A stretch of DNA of 15,039 nucleotides, from positions 1 to 15,039 of the forward strand of contig SKHA01000359.1 of assembly GCA_007117185.1 (NCBI GenBank), written 5' to 3'. The position numbers and the translations under genes are program-made. How positions within the stretch are numbered: the stretch's first letter is position 1; every line of letters starts with the position of its first letter. Positions 1-6,656 of the stretch are shown here, one piece after another. This stretch comes from Spirochaeta sp. (lineage in GTDB: Bacteria > Spirochaetota > Spirochaetia > DSM-27196 > Alkalispirochaetaceae). Under the pieces are notes generated by a model that saw only the letters and a program-made list of their open reading frames with translations, did no database searches and was not told the DNA's origin.

Positions 1-1
1 C

Positions 2-607
2 TACATCTCGGAAGAACAATTTCGTAATCGCATTACCCGGGCTGTCCGGGATCCAATCACATTCATCGAGAGTGCAGACCCCCAGATAATCAGTCGTCGC
101 GTAGAGGCGATGGAAGCGTGGGCCGAGCAGCTGGAACGGGACCTGGCAAATCGGGAAGCCGAGGCCACCAGAGAGTTTCTGCAGCTTCAGCAGCGGCTGG
201 AAGAGACCCGCGGCGAGGGAGCGGCTCTCCTGACCGCCGCGGAGGCTCGTGCTGCCCGGGAGCGGGAAGGGCTGGCGGCCACCTTCATGGAGCTGCTGGC
301 GTTGCAGCAGGAACGCTTTCAGGCAGAGATCGTTGAGCTGGCGCGTCAACTGGAAGAATCCCGGGAGGATGCCCTGGCGTTCCGACGGGGTGCCGTTGTG
401 ATGGCAACGCGGTCTCTCTTCGGCTCGATCCGCGAGGTGGATGATGCGACGATTGACCGCGCGGTGGCGCTGCGACTGGCGGAGCCGCAGATCGAGGCGG
501 ACGAGTTGCTTGCCCGGGTCAACGAGACGCTTCCGGAAGAAGCCCCACAGCTGCATAAACGGCACGTTCAGGCGATATTGACCCTCTTCTTCAACGACTA
601 CCGGTGA
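2..607 (+). CDS. Coiled-coil protein, C-terminal part (5' end outside window)
   Basis: The frame is open from the left edge to a TGA at 605-607, so the first in-frame ATG at 110 is probably internal and the gene is cut by the window edge; 201 residues are visible. From about visible residue 30 to 135 it is rich in Glu, Ala, Arg, Leu and Gln with heptad-like spacing, which suggests a long coiled coil. A more mixed, probably globular tail of about 65 residues follows, ending in TLFFNDYR. There is no signal peptide or membrane segment in the visible part. I do not recognise the family. A GC-rich hairpin follows 12 bases after the stop, and the next gene has its own promoter, so this is probably the end of a transcription unit. 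Real gene: confident. Function: unknown. Confidence 0.7.
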   Translation, partial: YISEEQFRNRITRAVRDPITFIESADPQIISRRVEAMEAWAEQLERDLANREAEATREFLQLQQRLEETRGEGAALLTAAEARAAREREGLAATFMELLALQQERFQAEIVELARQLEESREDALAFRRGAVVMATRSLFGSIREVDDATIDRAVALRLAEPQIEADELLARVNETLPEEAPQLHKRHVQAILTLFFNDYR

Positions 608-619
608 TCAGCTGGTGAA

Positions 620-639
620 CGGCCGCCATCAGGCGGCCG
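620..639. terminator. GC-rich hairpin after the coiled-coil gene
   Basis: CGGCCGCC (620-627) and GGCGGCCG (632-639) form a perfect 8-bp stem with an ATCA loop, 12 bases after the stop codon. No T-run follows, so it is not a classical intrinsic terminator. It may act as an mRNA 3'-end stabiliser or a factor-dependent stop. Confidence 0.4.
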
Positions 640-652
640 GATTCCGCAATAG

Positions 653-682
653 TAGACAGGGTTTTGCACTTCGTAGTATAAG
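653..682 (+). promoter_or_regulatory. Predicted sigma70-type promoter for the EF-G operon
   Basis: TAGACA at 653-658 matches TTGACA at 5 of 6 positions. After an 18-base spacer, TATAAG at 677-682 matches TATAAT at 5 of 6. Transcription would start near 689, giving a 5' leader of about 115-120 nt before the EF-G start codon. Apart from short inverted repeats (for example GTTC...GAAC around 730-742), I recognise no known leader element in it. Confidence 0.5.
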
Positions 683-803
683 GTTACTCACGTTTCCCGC
701 ACGGGCACCGGGCTCACCTCTCCTGCGGGTTCTGGAGGAACGATAATCCTGTGACAGTGAGTTGTATTGCTCGGGCTGAGACAGGAAAAACCATAAGGAA
801 GAG

Positions 804-2900
804 ATGTACATGAGTGACAAACTGGCAAAAATGCGCAATATCGGAATAAGTGCGCATATTGACAGTGGCAAGACAACGCTGACCGAACGGATCCTCTTTT
901 TCTGTGAGAAGATCCACGCGATCCATGAAGTTCGCGGCAAGGACGGCGTTGGCGCCACGATGGATTCCATGGAATTGGAGCGGGAGCGGGGCATTACCAT
1001 ACAGTCCGCGTCTACCAACGTAACCTGGAAAGATCACCCGATTAACATTATCGACACCCCCGGCCACGTTGACTTCACCATTGAGGTGGAACGGGCGCTG
1101 CGCGTCCTTGACGGGGCGGTCCTGATTCTTGACTCCGTGGCGGGAGTTCAGTCCCAGTCCATCACGGTGGACCGGCAGCTGAAGCGCTACAAGGTTCCCC
1201 GGCTGGCATTTGTGAACAAGTGCGACCGCACTGGTGCGGATCCTCTGAAAGTGTGCAATCAGCTCCGGGAAAAGCTCGGTCTGAACGCGGTGATGGCACA
1301 GCTTCCCATCGGGCTGGAGGACAAGCACGTCGGGATCATCGATCTGGTGGCCATGAACGCGGTCTACTTCGAAGGAGAGCAGGGCAGTGAACTGCGGGTC
1401 ACAGAGATCCCCGGGGAGCTGCGGGAACAGGCTGATGAGCACCGTGAGATTCTCCTGGACGCAGCGTCGATGTTCGACGAGGAACTGATGGAAGCTGCCC
1501 TTGAGGGTACTGCCACAGTGGAACAGATTCAGAAAGCGATCCGCGCCGGAGTGCTTTCCAATGAGCTGTGCCCCGTCTTCGTTGGCAGTGCCTACAAGAA
1601 CAAAGGGGTGCAGACCCTGCTGGACGCGGTCCTGGCGTACCTGCCGACACCGCTGGACGTGACCAACAAAGCCCTTGATCTGGACAACGATGAAGCGGAG
1701 TTCATCACCTACTCCGATGAGAGCAAACCCGCGGTAGCCCTGGCGTTCAAGCTGGAGGACGGACAGTACGGACAGCTGACGTACATCCGGATCTATCAGG
1801 GGATGGTCAGAAAGGGTTCTGACCTGTTCAACGTTCGTTCCCGGAAGAAGTTCAAGGTCGGTCGCCTGATCCGCATGCACGCCAATCATATGGAGGATAT
1901 CTCCGAGGCAGGTGCGGGCGATATCGTGGCCCTGTTCGGGGTTGATTGCGCCTCTGGCGATACCTTCTGCGACCCCAGCCTGAACGTCTCGATGACCTCG
2001 ATGTTTGTGCCCAGCCCTGTTATCTCCCTTTCCATCAAGCCGAAGGACAAGGCCTCTTCCGACCGCATGGGTAAGGCTCTTGGTCGCTTCATCAAGGAAG
2101 ACCCCACCTTTCGCAGCTACGTGGACGACGAGAGCAACGAGACGATCATTCAGGGAATGGGTGAACTTCATCTGGACGTCTACGTAGAGCGTATGCGTCG
2201 GGAGTATAAGGCTGACGTTGAGACGGGAATGCCCCAGGTTGCCTATCGTGAGACGATCACCGCCCGTTCGGATTTCAACTACACCCACAAGAAGCAGACC
2301 GGTGGTTCCGGACAGTTTGGTCGGGTAGCCGGTTACCTTGAGCCGGGCAACGGCGAAGTGAACTATGAGTTTGTCAGCGAGATCAAAGGCGGTGTTATTC
2401 CCAACGAGTACATCCCCTCGGTGAGCAAGGGATTCCAGATCGCCATGGACAGGGGGACGTTCATCGGGTACCCCATCGTCAACGTCCGGGGGGTGATCAA
2501 CGACGGATCTACCCACCCGGTAGACTCATCGGACCAGGCGTTTCAGTCTGCCGGTCTCGGTGCGTTCCGTGGTGCCTACGAAAAGGCGAAGCCCATTGCG
2601 CTGGAGCCAATCATGAAGGTTACGGTGGAGGGGCCCACCGAGTTCCAGGGTAATATTTTTGCAGCACTCAACCAGCGCCGGGGCATGATCGTTGCTTCCA
2701 GCGAAGACGGTAACTTCTGCGTGGTTGAAGCTGAGGTTCCCCTGGCGGAGATGTTCGGGTTCTCCACCGTCCTGCGGTCTTTGACCCAGGGTAAGGCGGA
2801 ATACACCATGGAATTTGCGAAATACGGCAAAGTACCTCAAAGTATTGCTGAAGAGTTGCGAGAAAAGTTTCTCAAGGCAAAACGAGAGGGAAACAAGTAG
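804..2900 (+). CDS. fusA: Elongation factor G, spirochaete/mitochondrial-like type (spdEFG1-like)
   Basis: A ribosomal translocase GTPase acting in the cytoplasm. Numbering from ATG 804 gives 698 residues, close to the normal EF-G length. The GTPase motifs are AHIDSGKT (17-24), RGIT (62-65), DTPGH (84-88) and NKCD (138-141; most bacterial EF-Gs have NKMD). Domain II, domain IV (HKKQTGGSGQFGRV) and a domain V ending in EMFGFSTVLRSLTQGKAEY follow in order. TVDRQLKRY after switch II and the HKKQ-GGSGQFG stretch resemble mitochondrial EF-G1 more than E. coli FusA. In Borrelia, the EF-G1 of this type performs translocation and a second EF-G (spdEFG2) performs ribosome recycling; I infer the same role here. 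AAGGA at 795-799 lies 4 bases before ATG 804 and 10 before the in-frame ATG 810. Either may be used, and 810 fits the usual family start. The next gene begins 11 bases after the stop. Confidence 0.96.
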   Translation: MYMSDKLAKMRNIGISAHIDSGKTTLTERILFFCEKIHAIHEVRGKDGVGATMDSMELERERGITIQSASTNVTWKDHPINIIDTPGHVDFTIEVERALRVLDGAVLILDSVAGVQSQSITVDRQLKRYKVPRLAFVNKCDRTGADPLKVCNQLREKLGLNAVMAQLPIGLEDKHVGIIDLVAMNAVYFEGEQGSELRVTEIPGELREQADEHREILLDAASMFDEELMEAALEGTATVEQIQKAIRAGVLSNELCPVFVGSAYKNKGVQTLLDAVLAYLPTPLDVTNKALDLDNDEAEFITYSDESKPAVALAFKLEDGQYGQLTYIRIYQGMVRKGSDLFNVRSRKKFKVGRLIRMHANHMEDISEAGAGDIVALFGVDCASGDTFCDPSLNVSMTSMFVPSPVISLSIKPKDKASSDRMGKALGRFIKEDPTFRSYVDDESNETIIQGMGELHLDVYVERMRREYKADVETGMPQVAYRETITARSDFNYTHKKQTGGSGQFGRVAGYLEPGNGEVNYEFVSEIKGGVIPNEYIPSVSKGFQIAMDRGTFIGYPIVNVRGVINDGSTHPVDSSDQAFQSAGLGAFRGAYEKAKPIALEPIMKVTVEGPTEFQGNIFAALNQRRGMIVASSEDGNFCVVEAEVPLAEMFGFSTVLRSLTQGKAEYTMEFAKYGKVPQSIAEELREKFLKAKREGNK

Positions 2901-2911
2901 AGGAGCCCCAA

Positions 2912-3619
2912 ATGGTAAAGGAAGAACTGATAGAGCGCAGCCCCCTGAGGCTGCTGGAGAAGTCCATTCACGGCGGGCTTGGGGCCGGCAATATCGGCGT
3001 GATTGCTGCCCGCAAGGGTACGGGCAAGACTGCATGTCTGGTCCATATCGCTACCGATCAGCTGCTGCAGGGCAAACACGTCATTCATATCTCATTTTCC
3101 AGCAGAACCGATCACATCATTACGTGGTACGAAGATATCTTCCGGGAGATCTCCCTGAAACGGGATCTGGAAAACGCGATGGATGTCCATGACGACGCGA
3201 TCCGCAACCGCGTGGTGATGAACTTCAGTCAGACCGGTGTCACGGTGAACCAGCTGTTGCGCAGCGTTCGGGCGATGATTGACGACGGACAGTTCAACGC
3301 GGATGTTCTGATTGTGGACGGCTATGATTTCGGCGTCGGCGAGCCCACCACACTGGAAGCGTTGCGGGAGTTCGCCCGGGAGAACAACCTTGGTATCTGG
3401 TTCAGTGCCTCCATTCATCGTGAAGATCCCCGGGTGGATGAACACGGTGTACCCGCACTGCTCTCACCATTCATGGACCACATCTCGGTGCTGATCACTC
3501 TGGCCCCGGAAGAGGATCACCTCAAGCTGCGCCTGCTGAAAGACCACGACCAGTTTCGTCCGGAGGACTTGCACCTTCACCTGGACAGCAAGACGCTTCT
3601 TATCCGGGCGGAAGAGTAA
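2912..3619 (+). CDS. RecA/DnaB-like P-loop ATPase of unknown role, co-transcribed with EF-G
   Basis: A 235-residue soluble protein. The Walker A motif is ARKGTGKT (33-40), and a Walker B-like strand DVLIVD (131-136) is followed by GYDF. The strand 'VIHISFSS' after the helix behind the P-loop, plus the arrangement of a RecA core, resemble the ATPase domain of DnaB/KaiC-like proteins, but the length allows only the core and no extra domain. TAGAGGAG at 2898-2905 gives an excellent ribosome-binding site 6 bases before the ATG. The 11-base gap to EF-G implies one operon. What it acts on is unknown. The link with EF-G suggests, but does not show, a role tied to translation or the ribosome. There is no signal peptide or DNA-binding motif that I recognise. 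Confidence 0.88.
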   Translation: MVKEELIERSPLRLLEKSIHGGLGAGNIGVIAARKGTGKTACLVHIATDQLLQGKHVIHISFSSRTDHIITWYEDIFREISLKRDLENAMDVHDDAIRNRVVMNFSQTGVTVNQLLRSVRAMIDDGQFNADVLIVDGYDFGVGEPTTLEALREFARENNLGIWFSASIHREDPRVDEHGVPALLSPFMDHISVLITLAPEEDHLKLRLLKDHDQFRPEDLHLHLDSKTLLIRAEE

Positions 3620-3628
3620 CGCGCCACA

Positions 3629-3675
3629 GCTATCGCCAGCGGCTGACCCCTATTCGGGGGCAGCGCTGCGATAGC
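3629..3675. other. Long inverted repeat between convergent genes, inside the 3' end of nth
   Basis: GCTATCGC (3629-3636) pairs perfectly with GCGATAGC (3668-3675). The inner bases continue the pairing with single-base bulges (AGCG, CTG), an A/G mismatch and a CCCC/GGGG top stem. It sits at the meeting point of the P-loop ATPase gene (stop at 3619) and nth (stop at 3630) and encodes the last 15 or so residues of Nth. Neither side has a T-run, so a bidirectional terminator is possible but not of the textbook kind. Confidence 0.5.
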
Positions 3676-4319
3676 GGGCAGGTACTGCATCGCGGGCTCC
3701 CAGCGGTACAGACCTGTTGTCCGAACCCCACAAGCCACTCATTGATCGGTATCCAATAGTTCATCGGCAGGATTTCCCTGAGAGCGGACTCGGTTTGCTC
3801 TGGCGCCCTGGTGGCTACCCAGCCGCAGCGGTTGCTGATGCGGTGAACGTGAATATCCACGCAGATCGCCGGCACACCGAACCCTGCTGAGAGAACCAGG
3901 TTGGCAGTTTTGCGACCAACCCCCGGCAAAGCCAGCAGCTCCTCCATAGTCGATGGAACCTCTCCGGCGTATTGTTCCAGGAGGATGCGACATATTTTTG
4001 TGATCGATTCCGCTTTGGTGCGGTAGAAACCGGCGGGGTACAAGCACTCTTCCAGGAGATCCCGGGTAAGTTCCAGCACGGTGGCGGGGGTGTCGGCGTG
4101 TGCAAACAATCTCCGGCTGGCCGCGATGGTGACCTCGTCGCGGGTGCGCAGGCTGATGATCGTGGAGATCAGGACGCGGAAGGGGTCGCGGTGAGGCGTC
4201 TCCTGCAGTAGTACGCCGATCCCGGCACGGAAAGACCGTCCGATGGCGGTGGTGACTGCCTGGAAGATCTCATCCCAGGGATGGTCACTCGTCGTCGTCG
4301 TCGTCGTCCTCGTCAGCAT
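3630..4319 (-). CDS. nth: Endonuclease III (Nth), [4Fe-4S] base-excision repair glycosylase/AP lyase
   Basis: It removes oxidised pyrimidines from DNA and cleaves the abasic site. From ATG 4319 it has 229 residues (E. coli Nth has 211). The helix-hairpin-helix is LPGVGRKTAN (131-140) with catalytic Lys137. Catalytic Asp155 lies in VDIHVHR, at the same 18-residue spacing as K120/D138 in E. coli. The cluster ligands Cys204, 211, 214 and 220 fit C-X6-C-X2-C-X5-C exactly. The frame is open further upstream (ATG 4358, GTG 4415), but 4319 overlaps carD least. I see no in-frame ATG, GTG or TTG between 4319 and the conserved domain, so an overlapping start seems unavoidable. No clear ribosome-binding site precedes it, so translation is probably coupled to carD. 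The N-terminus TRTTTTTT comes from the (GAC)6 repeat shared with carD. Confidence 0.93.
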   Translation of the reverse strand: MLTRTTTTTTSDHPWDEIFQAVTTAIGRSFRAGIGVLLQETPHRDPFRVLISTIISLRTRDEVTIAASRRLFAHADTPATVLELTRDLLEECLYPAGFYRTKAESITKICRILLEQYAGEVPSTMEELLALPGVGRKTANLVLSAGFGVPAICVDIHVHRISNRCGWVATRAPEQTESALREILPMNYWIPINEWLVGFGQQVCTAGSPRCSTCPLSQRCPRIGVSRWR

Positions 4320-4926
4320 CGTCTGCCGGTGCGGGGGTCTCGGTGAGCTGTTCGTCATCGTCCTGCAGATCCGGCTCCAGAGCGCTGCCCCCTGCTCCTT
4401 TGCCCGGTCCGGCACCCGCCTCGAGCTTGCTGAAAACCATCTCCTCCACCTCGTCGGTGGAAATCCCCAGAGAAAAGGAAACCTCGTCCACCAGCAGCTG
4501 AAGCGCGCTGTCGTAGAGTTTACGCTCCATGATGGGCAGCTCTTTTACCTTCTTGCGCTGGTAGAGGGTGCGCACAACGCTGGCAATATCGTGGATGGAG
4601 CCCTGCTTGAGCAGATCCAGGTTGATCTGATATCGCATCTTCCAGTCCGCAGGGATCGGCTCGAACTCCTCGGAGAAGAGTTGCAACGCCTTTTCAGACT
4701 CCTCCGGAGGTACGATGGCCCGAATACCCAGTCCTTCGGCACGATCAACGGGGATTTTGACCGTCATATCCGAGACGGGAATGTAGATCACGTAGTACAG
4801 TACGTTCTCACCCTTGAAAGGTATCTCCATTATGTCAAGAATTTGACCGACACCTTGAAGGGGATAGACAATCTGTTCCAGTTTCTGGAACGTCGTGGTA
4901 GGTTTTTTGGTGGATTTCGCGCTCAT
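4285..4926 (-). CDS. CarD/CdnL-family RNA polymerase-binding transcription regulator with acidic tail
   Basis: CarD-family proteins bind the RNA polymerase beta subunit and stabilise open promoter complexes. This one has 213 residues. The N-terminal RNA polymerase-interacting domain (about 12-75) contains QIVYPLQGVGQI. The C-terminal helical domain (about 80-165) contains ADWKMRYQINLDLL, whose Trp95 corresponds to the tryptophan that wedges into the minor groove in the mycobacterial protein. Residues about 170-213 form a Gly/Pro- then Asp/Glu-rich extension ending in an unbroken acidic run; mycobacterial CarD lacks such a tail. The ATG overlaps the stop of the upstream peptide-binding protein gene as ATGA (4923-4926), so translation is probably coupled. 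The 3' end overlaps nth by 35 bases. Family: confident. Effect of the tail (steric or charge repulsion from DNA, or protein contact): unknown. Confidence 0.92.
   Translation of the reverse strand: MSAKSTKKPTTTFQKLEQIVYPLQGVGQILDIMEIPFKGENVLYYVIYIPVSDMTVKIPVDRAEGLGIRAIVPPEESEKALQLFSEEFEPIPADWKMRYQINLDLLKQGSIHDIASVVRTLYQRKKVKELPIMERKLYDSALQLLVDEVSFSLGISTDEVEEMVFSKLEAGAGPGKGAGGSALEPDLQDDDEQLTETPAPADDADEDDDDDDE
4291..4308. repeat. (GAC)6 trinucleotide repeat in the carD/nth overlap
   Basis: Six perfect GTC units on the plus strand (GAC on the coding strand) lie inside the region where carD and nth overlap. In the carD frame they encode Asp; in the nth frame, read as ACG, they encode Thr. Gain or loss of whole units would keep both frames open. 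Confidence 0.9.
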
Positions 4927-6569
4927 TGCGCTGATGAGTATAGCTGAAACTCCCGGTGTTGGTCAAAGCGGATCACACCGGGCACTGGTGCGGAATCGGT
5001 GAAGCGCAAATACTTGAGCGGGTGAATATCCAGAGGATTGGGGTGCCAGCCATCAACCGCTTGCAGATCGATGAGATTGATCGCCGGTGAGTGGCTGACC
5101 GGGATCACCGTTCCGGTCTGCAACAGGATCTCCTCGGCCTCACCGAGGGCGTTGTAGCGGGCCACGCCGGTGAGGGACATGGAGCGGTCGATCAGCTCAT
5201 CGTAACGAAAGTCAGAAAACCCGGCGTCGTTGACGTTGCTGTCAGTGATCCACATCTGCAGAAAGGTGAGGGGGTCGGCGAAATCGCCGATCCAACCAAT
5301 CGTCCCAACGGTGAAATCACGGGTCTTGAGAGCGTCAAAATACCGTGAGTATGGGGTTACCCGGATTTCCGCAGTAACATCCAGCTGCTCCTCCCAGGCG
5401 TCTTTCATCAGCTCGGCAACCCGCAGCGGCTCCTGGCCGTCGGGGATGTGAACCACCAGGACGGGCAAGCCTGTGCCGTCCGGGTATCCCGCGTCTTCCA
5501 GAAGGGCAAGGGCCTGATCGCGGTCCGACCCGGAAATACCCTGAACCTCCGGGTAGAAGGGGATCGACGGCACCAGCACATCCGTGGGCATAAACAGCAG
5601 TTCAGGGTCCCGGATCTGATCCAGTGGCAGCAACAGCGTCAGGGCACGGCGAATCCGGGGGTCATTAAACGGTTCACGCCGGGACTGCATGAAATAATAG
5701 TTGGTGGCAAACAGGGGATTGACCACGATGGTGCGGGGTGTCAGAACTTCGCCAAGACGCATCCCTGACGACACCCAGTCAACCTCACCGTTGTTGAACC
5801 GCTCGGTAACCTGATCGTCTTCCGGGGAAAAGAATCGCATCCGGATGCGGGGAATCGCCACGCGCGACGCGTCCCAGTAGTGCTGATTTCGGACCAGCAG
5901 CATCTCTCCGGTAGACCGGCTGTGCAGGCGGTAGGCGCCGTTGCCGGGTATCGTTTCCAGATCGGACCAGTCTACCACCGAACGGACAGACGGGTGGACC
6001 GGCACAAACGCGTGGTGACAGAGGATTCGCAGGAAGTGAGTCGCCGGCTGCCGCAGAACGACCTCGAGGGTCCGGGGCCCGATTGCACGGATGCCAACTG
6101 CCTCGCGGTCCGGGTTTTCTCCGGATCGGTACTCCCGGACGCCGGCGATGACGTCGAAGAGAAAGTTGTACGCCGCATCGGTCCGCGGCGAGAGCAGGGT
6201 GAGCCATGTCTGCCGGAAATCCTCCGCCAGGACGGGATCGCCGTTTGAGTATCGCGCGTCCCGGCGCAGATGGAACGTATACACCAGACCGTCGGAACTC
6301 ACCTCCCAGCGCTCGGCCACACCCGGGACCGGCTCCATCGTCAATGGATGGTACGATACCAGCCCCTCGTACAGACCGGTGAAAATCTGTGCTTCTGTCA
6401 TGGTGTAACTGTAAATCGGGTTCATCTGGAGCTCGCTCTCGATGAAAGAGATGACGAACTCACTGGCCCGGTCTGCCGGTTCCTGGCCATGAATGACGGC
6501 AGCGATCAGCAGCATCAACAGCGATGCAGCGAGAATGGGTCTGCCACGACGGATAATCAACCTGTCCAT
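4923..6569 (-). CDS. Periplasmic oligopeptide-binding protein (SBP_bac_5, OppA-like)
   Basis: The solute-binding component of an oligopeptide ABC importer. It has 548 residues, usual for OppA/DppA. Residues 1-29 form a Sec signal peptide (RLIIRRGRP, then a hydrophobic stretch to AAVIHGQ); there is no lipobox cysteine, so it should be a free periplasmic protein. Family signs include QIFTGLYEGLVSYHP near the N-terminus, GLVYTFHLRRDARYSNGDP, GWIGDFADPLTFLQMW in the C-terminal lobe, and the terminal PLKYLRF. No permease or ATPase genes lie nearby, so it is an orphan binding protein that must use a transporter encoded elsewhere or act as a sensor or chaperone. The start has only AAGG two bases before the ATG. 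Its stop overlaps the CarD start codon. Ligand specificity cannot be read from the sequence. Confidence 0.93.
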   Translation of the reverse strand: MDRLIIRRGRPILAASLLMLLIAAVIHGQEPADRASEFVISFIESELQMNPIYSYTMTEAQIFTGLYEGLVSYHPLTMEPVPGVAERWEVSSDGLVYTFHLRRDARYSNGDPVLAEDFRQTWLTLLSPRTDAAYNFLFDVIAGVREYRSGENPDREAVGIRAIGPRTLEVVLRQPATHFLRILCHHAFVPVHPSVRSVVDWSDLETIPGNGAYRLHSRSTGEMLLVRNQHYWDASRVAIPRIRMRFFSPEDDQVTERFNNGEVDWVSSGMRLGEVLTPRTIVVNPLFATNYYFMQSRREPFNDPRIRRALTLLLPLDQIRDPELLFMPTDVLVPSIPFYPEVQGISGSDRDQALALLEDAGYPDGTGLPVLVVHIPDGQEPLRVAELMKDAWEEQLDVTAEIRVTPYSRYFDALKTRDFTVGTIGWIGDFADPLTFLQMWITDSNVNDAGFSDFRYDELIDRSMSLTGVARYNALGEAEEILLQTGTVIPVSHSPAINLIDLQAVDGWHPNPLDIHPLKYLRFTDSAPVPGVIRFDQHREFQLYSSAQ

Positions 6570-6589
6570 AGCCTTGATTTACTCATAAA

Positions 6590-6608
6590 CAGTGCCGGTT
6601 GGCAACTG
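6590..6608 (-). terminator. Possible weak terminator hairpin after the aldo/keto reductase gene
   Basis: On the minus strand CAGTTGCC-AACC-GGCACTG forms a 7-bp stem with one bulged T, followed by only three Ts. It lies between the aldo/keto reductase stop and the peptide-binding protein start, so it could separate the two. The T-run is short, so this is a weak call. Confidence 0.25.
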
Positions 6609-6618
6609 TGATTGCGAC

Positions 6619-6656
6619 GCTGTCACCGGCCTGGGGGTGTCACCGGCCGGGGGGTG
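6619..6656. repeat. Short tandem duplication across the aldo/keto reductase stop codon
   Basis: A unit of about 18 bases beginning TGTCACCGGCC is repeated back to back with few changes (around 6621-6637 and 6639-6655). The first copy contains the stop codon of the minus-strand aldo/keto reductase gene and the second encodes its last residues. Confidence 0.55.

Noticed and set aside
742..747. GATAAT considered as a second -10 for EF-G
   Set aside because: No -35-like hexamer occurs at 16-18 bases upstream, and the TAGACA/TATAAG pair is better.
714..2516. A 600-codon open frame on the minus strand, antisense to EF-G
   Set aside because: It is the shadow of a strongly conserved gene in GC-rich DNA, it extends from EF-G into the leader region, and its translation shows no recognisable domain.
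4291..4308. Repeat tract considered as a CRISPR or regulatory array
   Set aside because: It is a simple trinucleotide run inside coding sequence with no spacers.
4243..4947. A 234-codon plus-strand frame opposite carD and the start of nth
   Set aside because: The Val run is the (GTC) repeat read on the other strand, and carD is clearly the real gene.
6584..6605. TTGCCA and TAAATC upstream of the peptide-binding protein as a promoter
   Set aside because: The -10 matches only 3 of 6 and lacks the final T, so it is too weak to call.
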